From: Candidatus Firestoneibacteriota bacterium
GTDB lineage: Bacteria; Oederibacteriota; D2-FULL-39-29; CAIOVX01
Reading direction: 5' to 3'
DNA length: 38,105 bases
NCBI GenBank assembly: GCA_903916325.1
Contig: CAIWWK010000055.1
Location: 1-38,105, forward strand
Shown piece by piece: positions 1 through 9,553 of this stretch. The notes under the pieces were generated by a model. The model saw only the letters and a list, made by a program, of their open reading frames with translations. It ran no database searches and had not been told where the DNA came from. The position numbers and the translations under genes are program-made. Every line of letters starts with the position of its first letter. The first letter of the stretch is position 1.

Positions 1-1
1 A

Positions 2-79
2 GGCGATACGATGAAGCCGTGGGAAGAAGCGCTCGCCGAGTTCATTTCCAAGGACCTAAATTACAATGCGAGACCCTAA
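2..79 (+). CDS. C-terminal fragment of an upstream CDS cut by the window start, product unknown
   Basis: Open frame ...GDTMKPWEEALAEFISKDLNYNARP* ends in TAA at 77-79 and overlaps the recX start by 14 bp. Too short to identify. Confidence 0.45.
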   Translation, partial: GDTMKPWEEALAEFISKDLNYNARP

Positions 80-551
80 GACCAAAGCCCGCAATTATGT
101 CTATATGCTGCTCTCCAAGAAGTCTTACACAAAAAAGGAAATAGTTGACCGCCTGAAACGCAAGCTTTACGAGCCGGAAATAATTGCGGCTGTCATTAAG
201 GAATTTGAGGACGAAGGCTGGCTCAATGACAGGCGCTATGCCAGGGCCTTCGCGGCGGACAGCAAGACCTTTAACCGCGTCGGGAAAAGGCTGGTCCGGA
301 TTAAGCTTATGCGCAAGGGTGTGGACAGAGAGATAATAGAGAGCGCGGTTGAGAAAGCCTACGAAGGCGTTGACGAGTACGAGATGGCTCTGGAACTCGC
401 CTCAAAGAGGATGAGGAGCCTGCAAAAACTTGAGAAACAGGCAGCTGCAAGGCGGCTTCAGGGCTTTCTTGCGAGAAAGGGATATAATATGGATGTGATT
501 ATAAAGGTGGTAAAGAAAGTGCTGAGCGGAGCAGTATACGATGAAGGTTGA
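66..551 (+). CDS. recX: Regulatory protein RecX
   Basis: 161 aa with RecX three-helix repeats (YVYMLLSKKSYTKKEIVDRLKRK..., EFEDEGWLNDRRYARAFAADS...); followed by alaS, a common recX-alaS order. Confidence 0.85.
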   Translation: MRDPKTKARNYVYMLLSKKSYTKKEIVDRLKRKLYEPEIIAAVIKEFEDEGWLNDRRYARAFAADSKTFNRVGKRLVRIKLMRKGVDREIIESAVEKAYEGVDEYEMALELASKRMRSLQKLEKQAAARRLQGFLARKGYNMDVIIKVVKKVLSGAVYDEG

Positions 552-603
552 GAGTTTTAGGGTAAACTGCTAAAATACATGCAAATTTCGTAGAGAGAAG
601 TTT

Positions 604-684
604 GATGACACCGATGTTAAAACGATGACACTGATAGAGCAAGACGGTTTATCGGTGACATCAAGTGACTTTATCGGTGTAATC
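604..684. repeat. Four copies of a 12-bp GATKWCACYGAT-type motif, two forward then two inverted
   Basis: GATGACACCGAT 604-615, GATGACACTGAT 624-635, ATCGGTGACATC 651-662, ATCGGTGTAATC 673-684; the last two are near-exact reverse complements of the first two. Confidence 0.75.
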
Positions 685-741
685 AATAAAAGCCATTTTC
701 TTTTGTGATCTTGATTAAAATCAGGCTGGTAAAGGATAAAA

Positions 742-3345
742 ATGAAGACGAACGAGATAAGAAAGTTATACATGGAATATTTCAAGAGCAAAGGACATAC
801 GGTGGTTGCGAGCGATTCGCTCATCCCGTCAAATGACCCGACGCTGCTATTTTCCTCCGCCGGGATGGTCCAGTTTAAACCGCTTTATGTCACGAAGGGG
901 CCTATACCCTACAACACCGCAACCAGCTGCCAGAAATGTTTCAGGACGCCTGACCTGGAAAGGGTTGGACTGACGCCGCGCCACCACACGTTTTTTGAAA
1001 TGCTCGGCAACTTCTCCTTCGGAGATTATTTCAAGAAAGAAGCGATTGAATACGCCTGGGATTTTTCCGTCAATGTCTTAAAACTTCCCAAAGAGCTCCT
1101 ATGGGTAACAATATTTGAAAATGATGACGAGGCCGGAGAAATCTGGCACAAGCATATCGGCCTGCCGAAGGAAAGAATTGTAAAGCTCGGCAAAAAGGAT
1201 AATTTCTGGGGGCCGGTAGGCGGCACCGGGCCTTGCGGACCCTGCAGCGAGATCTACATTGATTTCGGGGAGGAGTTCGGCTGCGGAAAGCCGGATTGCA
1301 AGCCTGGCTGCGACTGCGACAGGTTTGAAGAGTTCTGGAATAATGTTTTCCCGAGCTTCGACGCCCGGCCGGACGGGAAGATGCTGCCGCTGGCAAGGCG
1401 CGGCGTTGACACCGGGATGGGGCTGGAAAGGCTGGCTTCGATATTGCAAAATACAAAAAATAATTATGACATAGATATAATAAAACTGATAGTCCTGGAA
1501 GCAGCGAAACTTACCGGTTCGGAATACAAAAAAGACGCCAAGAAGGATGTTTGGCTGAAGATTATCACGGACCATGTCCGAGCTTCAACATTTCTCATAA
1601 GCGACGGCATTCACCCTCTTAATGAAGGGCGCGGATATGTACTGCGCCGCATCATCAGGCGCGCGGTCAGGTACGGCAAGCTGCTCGGAGAGGACAATTC
1701 GTTCCTCTACAAACTTTCCGGGACGGTCGTTGATATTATGAAAGAGGCCTACCCTGAACTGGGCGAGCGCAGGGTGCAGATATCGGATGTCATCAAGCAG
1801 GAAGAAGACAGGTTCCGCGAAACGCTGAACCAGGGAATCAACCTGCTGGAAGAAGTTATGGCGAAGTGCAAGGGAGTGATACCCGGAGCTGAGGTCTTCA
1901 AGCTGCATGACACCTACGGTTTCCCTCTTGAGCTTACAAAAGAAATTGCCGCCGAGAGAAACCTCAAGGTTGACGAAAAGGGGTTTGAAGCCGCGCTGGC
2001 GGAACAGCAGGAGCGGGCAAGGGGCGCATGGAAAGGCTCGGGCGAGAAGGAACTGCCCGGCATGCTCTCTGAGTTCCCAAAGACTGTGTTCACCGGTTAT
2101 TCCGGAGAAGAGAGATACTCAGGCAAAGCAAATATCCTTGGGATTATAGCGGCTTCCGCAGCCATCAAATCCGCCAAGAAAGACGACGAAGTTCTGATTG
2201 TGCTCGACAGGACGCCATTTTACGGAGAGTCCGGAGGGCAGATGGGGGATGTCGGGCGGATTTTGGGGGATAAGTTTGAAGCGGAAGTAATAAACACGGA
2301 GAAGTTCCAGCAGAAGGTTTTTGTTCACAGGGTGAAGATCCTTCGGGGGGTTGCTTCACCCGGGGATGCTGTTCTTGCCTCGGTTGATATTAAGAGGCGC
2401 AAAGCGATAATGAGAAACCACACCGCGACCCACCTGCTTCAGGCGGCTCTGCGTGCTGTGCTCGGCGATCACGTGCGCCAGTCAGGTTCTTTTGTCGGGC
2501 CTGACTACTTCAGATTTGACTTCACGCATTTTAAGTCCGTAACTAAGGATGAACTTGACAAAATTGAGAACGCTGTCAATGAAAGGATACTCGATAGTCT
2601 AAATGTCACGATGGACGAAATGGATGCGTCGGAAGCCAAAAAGACCGGCGCGCTGGCCTTTTTCGGAGAGAAGTACGGAGATAAAGTAAGAGTTGTCTGC
2701 ATAGAAGGCGTGAGCAAGGAGTTCTGCGGCGGCACGCATGTGAATAACATTGGCAAGATCGGAGTCGTGAAGATAGTCTCAGAGAGCAGCGTCGCCTCGG
2801 GAATCAGGAGAATTGAAGCGGTTTCGGGCGTCGGCGCGTTTAAATTGATAAAGGACAAGGAAAGGATAGTTACGGAGCTCGCCAACAACCTGAAGATTGA
2901 TCCCGCAAAACTTATCGAGCGCGTCGGAAAGATGTCGGAGGAGATTAAGACGCTTGAGAAAGAGATAGTCAGGCTCAAGCGCGGTGAAGGCGCTGTGAAA
3001 ACAACTGACCTGGCAGGAAGCGCGAAAGAGATAAAGGGAATGAAGGCGGTAATCGCCAAGCTTGAGGGCGTAGAAGCAAAGGATATGAGGGACATCGGAG
3101 ACAAGCTCCGGGACAAACTCCAAAGCGGCGTCATTGTCCTTTTCGCGTCAAACGAAGAGAAGACCTCGTACCTTTGCATGGTAACAAAGGACCTGACAGA
3201 TAAGGTAAACGCCGGGAATATAATCAAAGAGATAGCAAAGCTTACGGGCGGAAGCGGCGGCGGCAGGCCGGATATGGCGCAGGGCGGCTGCAAGAAAGTT
3301 GAGGACCTTGACGCGCTTGTAAAGAAAGCCGAGCAGATAATCTAG
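742..3345 (+). CDS. alaS: Alanyl-tRNA synthetase
   Basis: 867 aa; MKTNEIRKLYMEYFKSKGHTVVASDSLIPSNDPTLLFSSAGM, HTATHLLQAALR, CGGTHV, and GGGRPDMAQGG near the C-terminus. Confidence 0.98.
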   Translation: MKTNEIRKLYMEYFKSKGHTVVASDSLIPSNDPTLLFSSAGMVQFKPLYVTKGPIPYNTATSCQKCFRTPDLERVGLTPRHHTFFEMLGNFSFGDYFKKEAIEYAWDFSVNVLKLPKELLWVTIFENDDEAGEIWHKHIGLPKERIVKLGKKDNFWGPVGGTGPCGPCSEIYIDFGEEFGCGKPDCKPGCDCDRFEEFWNNVFPSFDARPDGKMLPLARRGVDTGMGLERLASILQNTKNNYDIDIIKLIVLEAAKLTGSEYKKDAKKDVWLKIITDHVRASTFLISDGIHPLNEGRGYVLRRIIRRAVRYGKLLGEDNSFLYKLSGTVVDIMKEAYPELGERRVQISDVIKQEEDRFRETLNQGINLLEEVMAKCKGVIPGAEVFKLHDTYGFPLELTKEIAAERNLKVDEKGFEAALAEQQERARGAWKGSGEKELPGMLSEFPKTVFTGYSGEERYSGKANILGIIAASAAIKSAKKDDEVLIVLDRTPFYGESGGQMGDVGRILGDKFEAEVINTEKFQQKVFVHRVKILRGVASPGDAVLASVDIKRRKAIMRNHTATHLLQAALRAVLGDHVRQSGSFVGPDYFRFDFTHFKSVTKDELDKIENAVNERILDSLNVTMDEMDASEAKKTGALAFFGEKYGDKVRVVCIEGVSKEFCGGTHVNNIGKIGVVKIVSESSVASGIRRIEAVSGVGAFKLIKDKERIVTELANNLKIDPAKLIERVGKMSEEIKTLEKEIVRLKRGEGAVKTTDLAGSAKEIKGMKAVIAKLEGVEAKDMRDIGDKLRDKLQSGVIVLFASNEEKTSYLCMVTKDLTDKVNAGNIIKEIAKLTGGSGGGRPDMAQGGCKKVEDLDALVKKAEQII

Positions 3346-3361
3346 CAGAGTGCAAATCCAA

Positions 3362-3398
3362 AGGGGCGTGTCTCTCAGTGGCGCGCCTCTTTTGTTTT
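3362..3398 (+). terminator. Probable intrinsic terminator after alaS
   Basis: AGGGGCGTGT / GCGCGCCTCT imperfect stem (with G-U pairs) followed by TTTTGTTTT. Confidence 0.5.
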
Positions 3399-3413
3399 GG
3401 AGCCCCGCGGTCA

Positions 3414-3442
3414 TAGACATTGTATTGACGATTGGTTATACT
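3414..3442 (+). promoter_or_regulatory. Candidate sigma70-type promoter upstream of the phasin-like gene
   Basis: TAGACA (3414-3419) - 17 bp - TATACT (3437-3442). Confidence 0.45.
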
Positions 3443-3501
3443 AAATAAGGAAGAATAAGTGAATTGTGCTCGCAAGGCGCGAGTAGCGCCAAGGGGGATT
3501 T

Positions 3502-3798
3502 ATGAACAAAACATTGAAGGACCTGGTGACTGCCGGTTTCGGTTTGGCAGCGGTGGCGGAAGAAAAAGGGCAGAAGTTGCTGAAGGAAGTTATGAAGAAA
3601 GGCGTGATCCCTGAGGCGAAAGCCAGGAAGATGTATAAAGATTTTGCTGCAAAAGCAAAGAAGAGACAGGCGGAAGTGGCGAAATCTGCGGAAGCAGAAC
3701 TGACAAAAGCCCTGAAAAAGCTGCATATTGTCACGGTAGAAGATCTTGCCGCTCTTGAAAAGAAACTGAAAGCGAAAAAAACAGGGAAGAGACGTTAG
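3502..3798 (+). CDS. Phasin-like small Lys/Ala-rich coiled-coil protein
   Basis: 98 aa, MNKTLKDLVTAGFGLAAVAEEKGQKLLKEVMKKGVIPEAKARKM..., similar in composition to PhaF/PhaI-type granule-associated proteins; upstream AAGGGGGA. Confidence 0.6.
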   Translation: MNKTLKDLVTAGFGLAAVAEEKGQKLLKEVMKKGVIPEAKARKMYKDFAAKAKKRQAEVAKSAEAELTKALKKLHIVTVEDLAALEKKLKAKKTGKRR

Positions 3799-3804
3799 CA
3801 AGTT

Positions 3805-3910
3805 CCGTGTACCGTTTCCGGTTTACCGTTGACCGTTTGTTGTGTGCTTCGCACTCTGATTGCCGAAAAACATTCTTGAAACGGTAAACGGTACGCGGTA
3901 AACGGTAAAC
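3805..3910. repeat. Inverted array of 7-bp CCGTTTA / AAACGGT units around a small hairpin
   Basis: Left arm heptads CCGTGTA CCGTTTC CGGTTTA CCGTTGA CCGTTTG (3805-3839); right arm AAACGGT AAACGGT ACGCGGT AAACGGT AAAC (3879-3910); GTGC-TTC-GCAC between. Confidence 0.8.
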
Positions 3911-3946
3911 GAACGCATACAGTTTTCTCGGGGGTTTTTCAGGAAA

Positions 3947-5614
3947 ATGTCTATTTTTACGATTGGCAGAACAGGAAATAATGTCCGCCGGCTTGGCGAG
4001 ATTGTTAATGTTCTCGCCAGGCATAGTCTCGGCTACCTGGTGCACAAGCTTAACCTCGGGCATCTTCTGCATTTGAATAGCAGGATCTTCAAAGATACCG
4101 GTCATCATCTGGTAGAGCAGGAAGTCGAGAAGGCGTGCGAGGAGCTCGGGCCTACCTTTGTGAAGTTCGGGCAGCTGATGAGCATGCGCACGGATATGCT
4201 TCCGTTAAAGTTCACGAGGGAGCTTTCAAAACTGCAGGATTCCGTAAAACCTTTTCCGTTTGCCGAAGTTAAAAAAATACTCGAAGCCGAATACAGGCAA
4301 CCCATTCTATCCGTCTTTTCAAGCATTGATGAGAAGCCGCGGGCTTCGGCCTCCATCGCGCAGGTGCATTCCGCGGTAATTAAGGACACTAAAGATCGCG
4401 TGGTGGTTAAAGTTCAGAGGCCGAATATTGAAAACGAAGTGGAGAGAGACATAGACATTCTCTTTTATCTTGCCAGGCTAATCGAAAAACACGCGCCTGA
4501 GCTCAAGGTCTATAATCCTGTTGGTATTGTAGACGAGTTTGCCAAGGCTATAAAGAAAGAGCTGGACTTTACCTATGAAGTCAGCAACGCCGACAGGTTC
4601 AGAAGGGCTTTTGCAGGGAATAAGTCGGTCCACATTCCAAAAATATATTTTGATTTTTCCGGCAAAAAAGTTATAGTCATGGAGCATATAGACGGGATGA
4701 AGATATCGTCTTACATTCGCTCCAAGGCTCCGGCTGCCGAAAAGAGGAAAGTAGCGGAACGAATCATTGATATTTACTATACTATGATCTTTGAGCTTGC
4801 CTTCTTCCATGCTGACCCGCACCCCGGCAACATTCTGATAAAGAAGGATGGGACCGTGGGGCTCCTGGATTTTGGTTTGGCGGGCAGGCTTGACGAGTAC
4901 ATGCTGAAGAGACTCGCTTTTATGCTCCTTTCATTCGCGGACGACGAGTTCTCGGCTGAAAAGCTTGCGAATGTAGGATTGGTCAGCGAGTACGAGGAAA
5001 ATCCGGAATTCCAGAAGGAAGCTATAGTGCTTTTGGAACGATACAAAGGGTTTCCGCTTGAAAAGATAGATATCGGCATGGCGCTCTCGGAACTCGCGGA
5101 ACTCGCGAGGAGTTACGGTGTGAAGTTCGAAAAGGAATTCACCCTGCTTGCAAAGACGATGTACGCCGTGGAACGTATAATCCGCGACCTTGTCCCGGAT
5201 TTTGACTTTGTCTCGAGCGCAAAACCGCACGCGAGGAAATACATAGGGACCAACCTCAGCGCAAAGAAGCTGTTGCGCGAGCTGGAGAAACAAACGGCAG
5301 CTTTTTACAATTTGTTCAGGTCGCTGCCCTCCGAGATACTAAATATCATAAGGCTTGTAAAAAAGGGGACGCTCAAGATGGAATTTGAGCATGTCGGGCT
5401 GGAACCTTTGATCAGCGAAATAGACCGCGCGTCAAACCGCATAACTTTCGGGCTTATTATCGGGGCGCTGGTGATGGGTTCGGCGCTGGTAATTCATTCG
5501 GGAGCCGGACCAAAGATTTATGAGGTGCCGGTGTACGGTATAGTGGGATTTGTCATAGCCGCAATCTTCGGTTTGTGGCTGGTCATCTCAATATTCCGTT
5601 CCGGTAAGCTATGA
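3947..5614 (+). CDS. UbiB/ABC1/AarF-family atypical kinase
   Basis: 555 aa; CEELGPTFVKFGQLMSMRTDMLP, ASIAQVHSAVIKD, FFHADPHPGNILIKKDGTVGLLDFGLAGRL, and C-terminal hydrophobic helices. Confidence 0.92.
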   Translation: MSIFTIGRTGNNVRRLGEIVNVLARHSLGYLVHKLNLGHLLHLNSRIFKDTGHHLVEQEVEKACEELGPTFVKFGQLMSMRTDMLPLKFTRELSKLQDSVKPFPFAEVKKILEAEYRQPILSVFSSIDEKPRASASIAQVHSAVIKDTKDRVVVKVQRPNIENEVERDIDILFYLARLIEKHAPELKVYNPVGIVDEFAKAIKKELDFTYEVSNADRFRRAFAGNKSVHIPKIYFDFSGKKVIVMEHIDGMKISSYIRSKAPAAEKRKVAERIIDIYYTMIFELAFFHADPHPGNILIKKDGTVGLLDFGLAGRLDEYMLKRLAFMLLSFADDEFSAEKLANVGLVSEYEENPEFQKEAIVLLERYKGFPLEKIDIGMALSELAELARSYGVKFEKEFTLLAKTMYAVERIIRDLVPDFDFVSSAKPHARKYIGTNLSAKKLLRELEKQTAAFYNLFRSLPSEILNIIRLVKKGTLKMEFEHVGLEPLISEIDRASNRITFGLIIGALVMGSALVIHSGAGPKIYEVPVYGIVGFVIAAIFGLWLVISIFRSGKL

Positions 5615-6027
5615 GAATACTCGGGGTTGATTACGGCGATAAAAGAGTAGGACTTGCCGTGACTGATGAAGCCTGCATGCTCGCGCACGCCTTAAAGACG
5701 GTTCCGCGTTCCACGGCTCTCCGCGACATCCTTGCCGTTGTGAAAGAGTACGAAGTGCAGATTATTGTTGTCGGCATGCCCTATAATAACCGGGGCGAGA
5801 TAGCGTTTAAGGCAAAGCAGGTTTTGAAATGGCTGGAAGAACTTAAAGCGGCCGTCGCCGTTCCGGTTGAAACTTATGACGAGCGATTTACAACATTCTC
5901 CGCCAAGGAAGACCTGATTGCGGCGGATGTAAGCAGAAAAAGACGCGACGAGGTAATTGACAAACTTGCCGCAGCCAACATACTCCAGGGCTACCTGAAC
6001 GAGAGGAAGGAAAATGACAAAAAGTAA
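5611..6027 (+). CDS. ruvX: YqgF/RuvX-family putative pre-16S rRNA nuclease
   Basis: 138 aa; MRILGVDYGDKRVGLAVTDEA..., VVGMPYNNRGEIAFKAKQV, YDERFTTFSA. Confidence 0.93.
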   Translation: MRILGVDYGDKRVGLAVTDEACMLAHALKTVPRSTALRDILAVVKEYEVQIIVVGMPYNNRGEIAFKAKQVLKWLEELKAAVAVPVETYDERFTTFSAKEDLIAADVSRKRRDEVIDKLAAANILQGYLNERKENDKK

Positions 6028-7021
6028 AACAGGCGGAATTCCGCCGTACCTGAAAAAGACGGCAATTGCCGCGCTGGCGGTTTTTGCGGTTATTTTCTGG
6101 GTGCTGTTTGTCCCTCACCGGCTAGGCCATACGCCTACACTTGTGAGTATTGACCGGGGAATGCCGGCAGGCAAGGTCGCGGAGCTTTTGAAGAAGGACG
6201 GTATCATCGGCGATGTCTTTTCATTTAAATTGACTAGGTCGCTCCGCAAGGCGAAATTTAAAGCAGGAGATTATGAACTCTCGCCTTCCATGAACAACTG
6301 GAAAATTATATCAATGCTGGCTTCCGGCAAGGTCAAGCAGTACAAGATTACCGTGCCGGAGGGTTACTCTACAAAACAGATAGCGAGGCTCCTGGCCGCC
6401 CAGCACGTAACCTCGGACACGGCATTCCTGAAGAAGTGCGCCGATGCCGAGCTCGTCAGGAGGAAAAAACTGGAAGGTAATACCTTTGAGGGGTATCTTT
6501 TCCCTGAGACTTATCTTTTTAACGTAAACATGAAAGAAGAAGAAATCATCGGAATGATGTACGCCAATTTCAAAGCAGTGATGGAAAAGAACGGCGTTTA
6601 TAAAAAATGTGAGGCGAAGAAACCGGGTTTTTATGATGTGCTCAAGCTTGCCTCGATAGTGGAAAAGGAGGCCGAGAAACCATCTGAAAGAGCCCTGATT
6701 GCCGGGGTTTTTACGAACCGCCTGAAAGCCAGGATGAGGCTTGAATCCTGCGCCACAGTTTCTTTCGCCCTCGGCGACCGGGTAAAAGGGAAGACGCGGC
6801 TGAGCTTAAACGACCTTGAGGTTGAATCCCGCTATAACACCTATAAATATTACGGGCTTCCGCCGGCTCCAATCTGCAATCCCGGCCTGCCTTCAATCCT
6901 TGCCGCGCTAAATCCCGCGGAGACCAAGTTTATGTTTTTTGTTTCAAAAGGAGACGGCACTCACGAGTTCAGCGAAACGCTCGAACAGCACAACGCCGCC
7001 AAGGCCAAGTTCGAAAAATAG
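6014..7021 (+). CDS. mltG: Endolytic transglycosylase MltG (YceG-like)
   Basis: 335 aa; N-terminal TM helix, LEGYLFPETYLF-like motif (FEGYLFPETYLF), ASIVEKEAEKPSERALIAGVFTNRLKARMRLE, YNTYKYYGLPPAPICNPG. Confidence 0.94.
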   Translation: MTKSKTGGIPPYLKKTAIAALAVFAVIFWVLFVPHRLGHTPTLVSIDRGMPAGKVAELLKKDGIIGDVFSFKLTRSLRKAKFKAGDYELSPSMNNWKIISMLASGKVKQYKITVPEGYSTKQIARLLAAQHVTSDTAFLKKCADAELVRRKKLEGNTFEGYLFPETYLFNVNMKEEEIIGMMYANFKAVMEKNGVYKKCEAKKPGFYDVLKLASIVEKEAEKPSERALIAGVFTNRLKARMRLESCATVSFALGDRVKGKTRLSLNDLEVESRYNTYKYYGLPPAPICNPGLPSILAALNPAETKFMFFVSKGDGTHEFSETLEQHNAAKAKFEK

Positions 7022-7056
7022 CGGTTTCTTGTCCGTAATCGAGGGACCTAATAGCC

Positions 7057-7085
7057 TTGAATTGCCCTTATGGCGGTGTTAAAAT
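7057..7085 (+). promoter_or_regulatory. Candidate promoter for the ABC exporter operon
   Basis: TTGAAT (7057-7062) - 17 bp - TAAAAT (7080-7085), six nt before the ATG at 7092. Confidence 0.55.
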
Positions 7086-7091
7086 ATTAAG

Positions 7092-7856
7092 ATGATAGAG
7101 TTAAAACACCTCGTCAAAAAGTACGGCAAGTTCACCGCAGTGGATAATCTTTCCATAACCGTCAAAAAAGGCGAGATCTTCGGGTTTCTCGGCCCAAACG
7201 GCGCCGGCAAGACCACAACAATAAAGATAATGACCGGCCTTCTGAAACCAACTTCCGGCGAAGCTCTAATCGGCGGTTTTGATATACAGAAAGACCCCGT
7301 CTCTGTTAAAAAAATAATAGGTTTTATCCCGGACCGCCCGTACATCTACGAAAAGCTTACCGGTAAAGAGTTCCTTGGTTTCATCTCCGGCGTTTTCAGA
7401 CTTGACAAAAAAAGCGCGGATAAAAAAGCGGCGGAGCTGCTTGAGCTTTTCGAGATAGACAAGTGGGGGGATGAGCTAATCGAGAGCTACTCACACGGAA
7501 TGAAACAGAAACTCGTTATGGCTTCCAACATACTCCACGATCCCGCAATTTATATCATAGACGAGCCTATGGTAGGGCTTGACCCTAAGAGCGCAAAAAT
7601 AGTAAGAGAAATGTTCCTGGACCTGAAGAAGGCCGGAAAGACGCTCTTTATCTCCACTCATAGCCTTGAGATAGTCGAGAGCCTCTGCAACACGATAGGC
7701 ATAATTCAGAACGGCAGGATGATTGCTAAGGGTAGCATGGAAGAACTGCGCGCTTCCTCGAAGAGCGGAAGTTCAAACCTTGAGGATATCTTCCTCAGCC
7801 TAACCGGAGCGCCGGATCTTACCGGAGTACTAAATTATATCAGCGGGGAAAAATGA
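7092..7856 (+). CDS. ABC transporter ATP-binding protein
   Basis: 254 aa; Walker A GPNGAGKTTT, signature-like SYSHGMKQKLVMASNIL, Walker B IYIIDEPMVGLD, H-loop STHS. Confidence 0.95.
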   Translation: MIELKHLVKKYGKFTAVDNLSITVKKGEIFGFLGPNGAGKTTTIKIMTGLLKPTSGEALIGGFDIQKDPVSVKKIIGFIPDRPYIYEKLTGKEFLGFISGVFRLDKKSADKKAAELLELFEIDKWGDELIESYSHGMKQKLVMASNILHDPAIYIIDEPMVGLDPKSAKIVREMFLDLKKAGKTLFISTHSLEIVESLCNTIGIIQNGRMIAKGSMEELRASSKSGSSNLEDIFLSLTGAPDLTGVLNYISGEK

Positions 7857-9553
7857 CCGCTGACCTTCTTGCGCTGCTTCGGATAACCTCACGGACCGTT
7901 AAGAACTCTTTTCTTAAGGCCGGGAGAAGGGGAGCGGGCAGAGGGGCAGTTCTGGCTGTTATAGGCGCCCTTTTTCTTTTCGGAGCCTACAGAGGCTTGG
8001 GCCGGGTGCTTGCGGCTTTTATGAATATCCCCGGAGTCGGAAGTGTTCTTATTGAAAAACTGCTGGCGATGGTCTTCCTCACTTTCCTGTTCCTGCTGCT
8101 CTTTTCCAATATTATTATCGCTATTGCTACTTATTATCTGTCCGACGATATGTCTTTGCAGTTGTCTCTGCCGGTGAATAGGCGCGCGCTTTTTCTTTCC
8201 AGGTACGCCAAGGTCACGGTTAACAGTTCCTGGATGGTCTTTTTCATGGGCTTGCCTATCTTTGCCGCGTACGCAGCGGTTTTGAAGTCAGGCCTTCCGG
8301 GTTTTCTTGCAAGTTTTGCCGCCCTGGGTCTTTTCCTGCTCATAGCTTCTTCGCTTGGCGTGACGCTCACCGTATTTATGATGAAAGTATTCCCTGCCAA
8401 AAGGATACGGGATTTCTTTGTGTTTTTAAGCGTGGCTGTCGTCTGCGCCCTGCTCGTTTTCATACGCCTGCTCCAGCCGGAGAAGCTCACTAATCCGAAC
8501 GAACAGATGCTCTTTAAGGAATTTATCGCGTCGCTTCAGGCGCCCTCGGCTCCGTATCTTCCGAGTTTCTGGGCCTCGCAAGCGGTCTTCGGTTTCCTTT
8601 CCGGCGCATATTATAACGCGCTCAAATATCTTGGTTTTCTTACGGCCGCAGCCGGCGCGACTTTCGCGCTGATGCTTTCAGTCTCAGGAAATATTTTCCT
8701 GCGCGGCTGGTGGAACTCGGCGGAAAACCAATTGATGCGCTACCGTAAGAAATTCTTTGACAGGATAGATTACAGGAAATACCTGGGAAGGCTGGGCCCT
8801 GCGGTCAGGGAGATGGTGATAAAGGATGTCCTCGTCTTCGTAAGGGATTCCACTCAGTGGCCGCAGCTTATGATAATTGTCGCCATAAATATTATTTACG
8901 TGGCAAATATTTCGATGATTGATCTTTCGAAACTTCCGGCGGGCTATTCCATCATAATCAAGGATGTGCTCTTCCTGGTCATAATGGGGTTCGCGGGTTT
9001 TGTAATCGCGTCTATTGCGGCCAGATTTGTTTTTTCTTCCATCAGTATTGAAGGCAGGAGTTTTTGGGTGGTGCGCATGGCGCCGATGACTCCCGGAGAA
9101 TTCTTAAAAGAGAAATTCTGGATTAACTTCTGGCCCTTGCTTGCGCTCTCCGAGGTGCTGGTTTTCTTGTCCGCAATTTTCGTGAAGATTGATCTTTTTA
9201 CGTGCATAATCTCCGCGGTCATGGGCGTTTTCTTCAGCGTCTGCCTCACCGCTATGGGTATAGGTCTCGGCGCGATATTCCCAAAGTTCGATGCGGCGAA
9301 CACGGCAGAGATAGCCACAAGTTACGGCGGCATCCTCTATATGATATTCGCCATCGGTTATATCGGCATCTCAGAATTCCTGCTGGCCTATCCGATGCAT
9401 ATGTATTACACGCGCGGTATTTCCTTCTTCGCCGGGACTGAAAGCCTGCTTTGGGCCTGCCTGGCGGTTTTTGTCTTCCTGCTGGTTCAGGCGGCGGCCT
9501 TCGCGCTGCCAATGATGCGGGGAAAGAGGGCGCTTGAAAGACTGGAGCTATGA
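7853..9553 (+). CDS. ABC-2-type exporter permease
   Basis: 566 aa with multiple hydrophobic segments; 4-bp overlap with the ATPase gene. Confidence 0.8.
   Translation: MTADLLALLRITSRTVKNSFLKAGRRGAGRGAVLAVIGALFLFGAYRGLGRVLAAFMNIPGVGSVLIEKLLAMVFLTFLFLLLFSNIIIAIATYYLSDDMSLQLSLPVNRRALFLSRYAKVTVNSSWMVFFMGLPIFAAYAAVLKSGLPGFLASFAALGLFLLIASSLGVTLTVFMMKVFPAKRIRDFFVFLSVAVVCALLVFIRLLQPEKLTNPNEQMLFKEFIASLQAPSAPYLPSFWASQAVFGFLSGAYYNALKYLGFLTAAAGATFALMLSVSGNIFLRGWWNSAENQLMRYRKKFFDRIDYRKYLGRLGPAVREMVIKDVLVFVRDSTQWPQLMIIVAINIIYVANISMIDLSKLPAGYSIIIKDVLFLVIMGFAGFVIASIAARFVFSSISIEGRSFWVVRMAPMTPGEFLKEKFWINFWPLLALSEVLVFLSAIFVKIDLFTCIISAVMGVFFSVCLTAMGIGLGAIFPKFDAANTAEIATSYGGILYMIFAIGYIGISEFLLAYPMHMYYTRGISFFAGTESLLWACLAVFVFLLVQAAAFALPMMRGKRALERLEL

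Noticed and set aside
570-824. 84-aa minus-strand ORF over the recX-alaS repeats
   Set aside because: Runs into the alaS 5' end, and its translation has no transposase or other known motif.
1259-1474. 71-aa plus-strand ORF inside alaS (also 1907-2149)
   Set aside because: Alternative frame inside a conserved CDS.
2505-3293. 262-aa minus-strand ORF opposite alaS
   Set aside because: Shadow ORF antisense to a clearly coding alaS; Ser/Leu/Ile-rich translation with no recognisable domain.
3805-3910. Heptad repeats as a CRISPR array
   Set aside because: Units are contiguous 7-mers without spacers and no cas genes are present.
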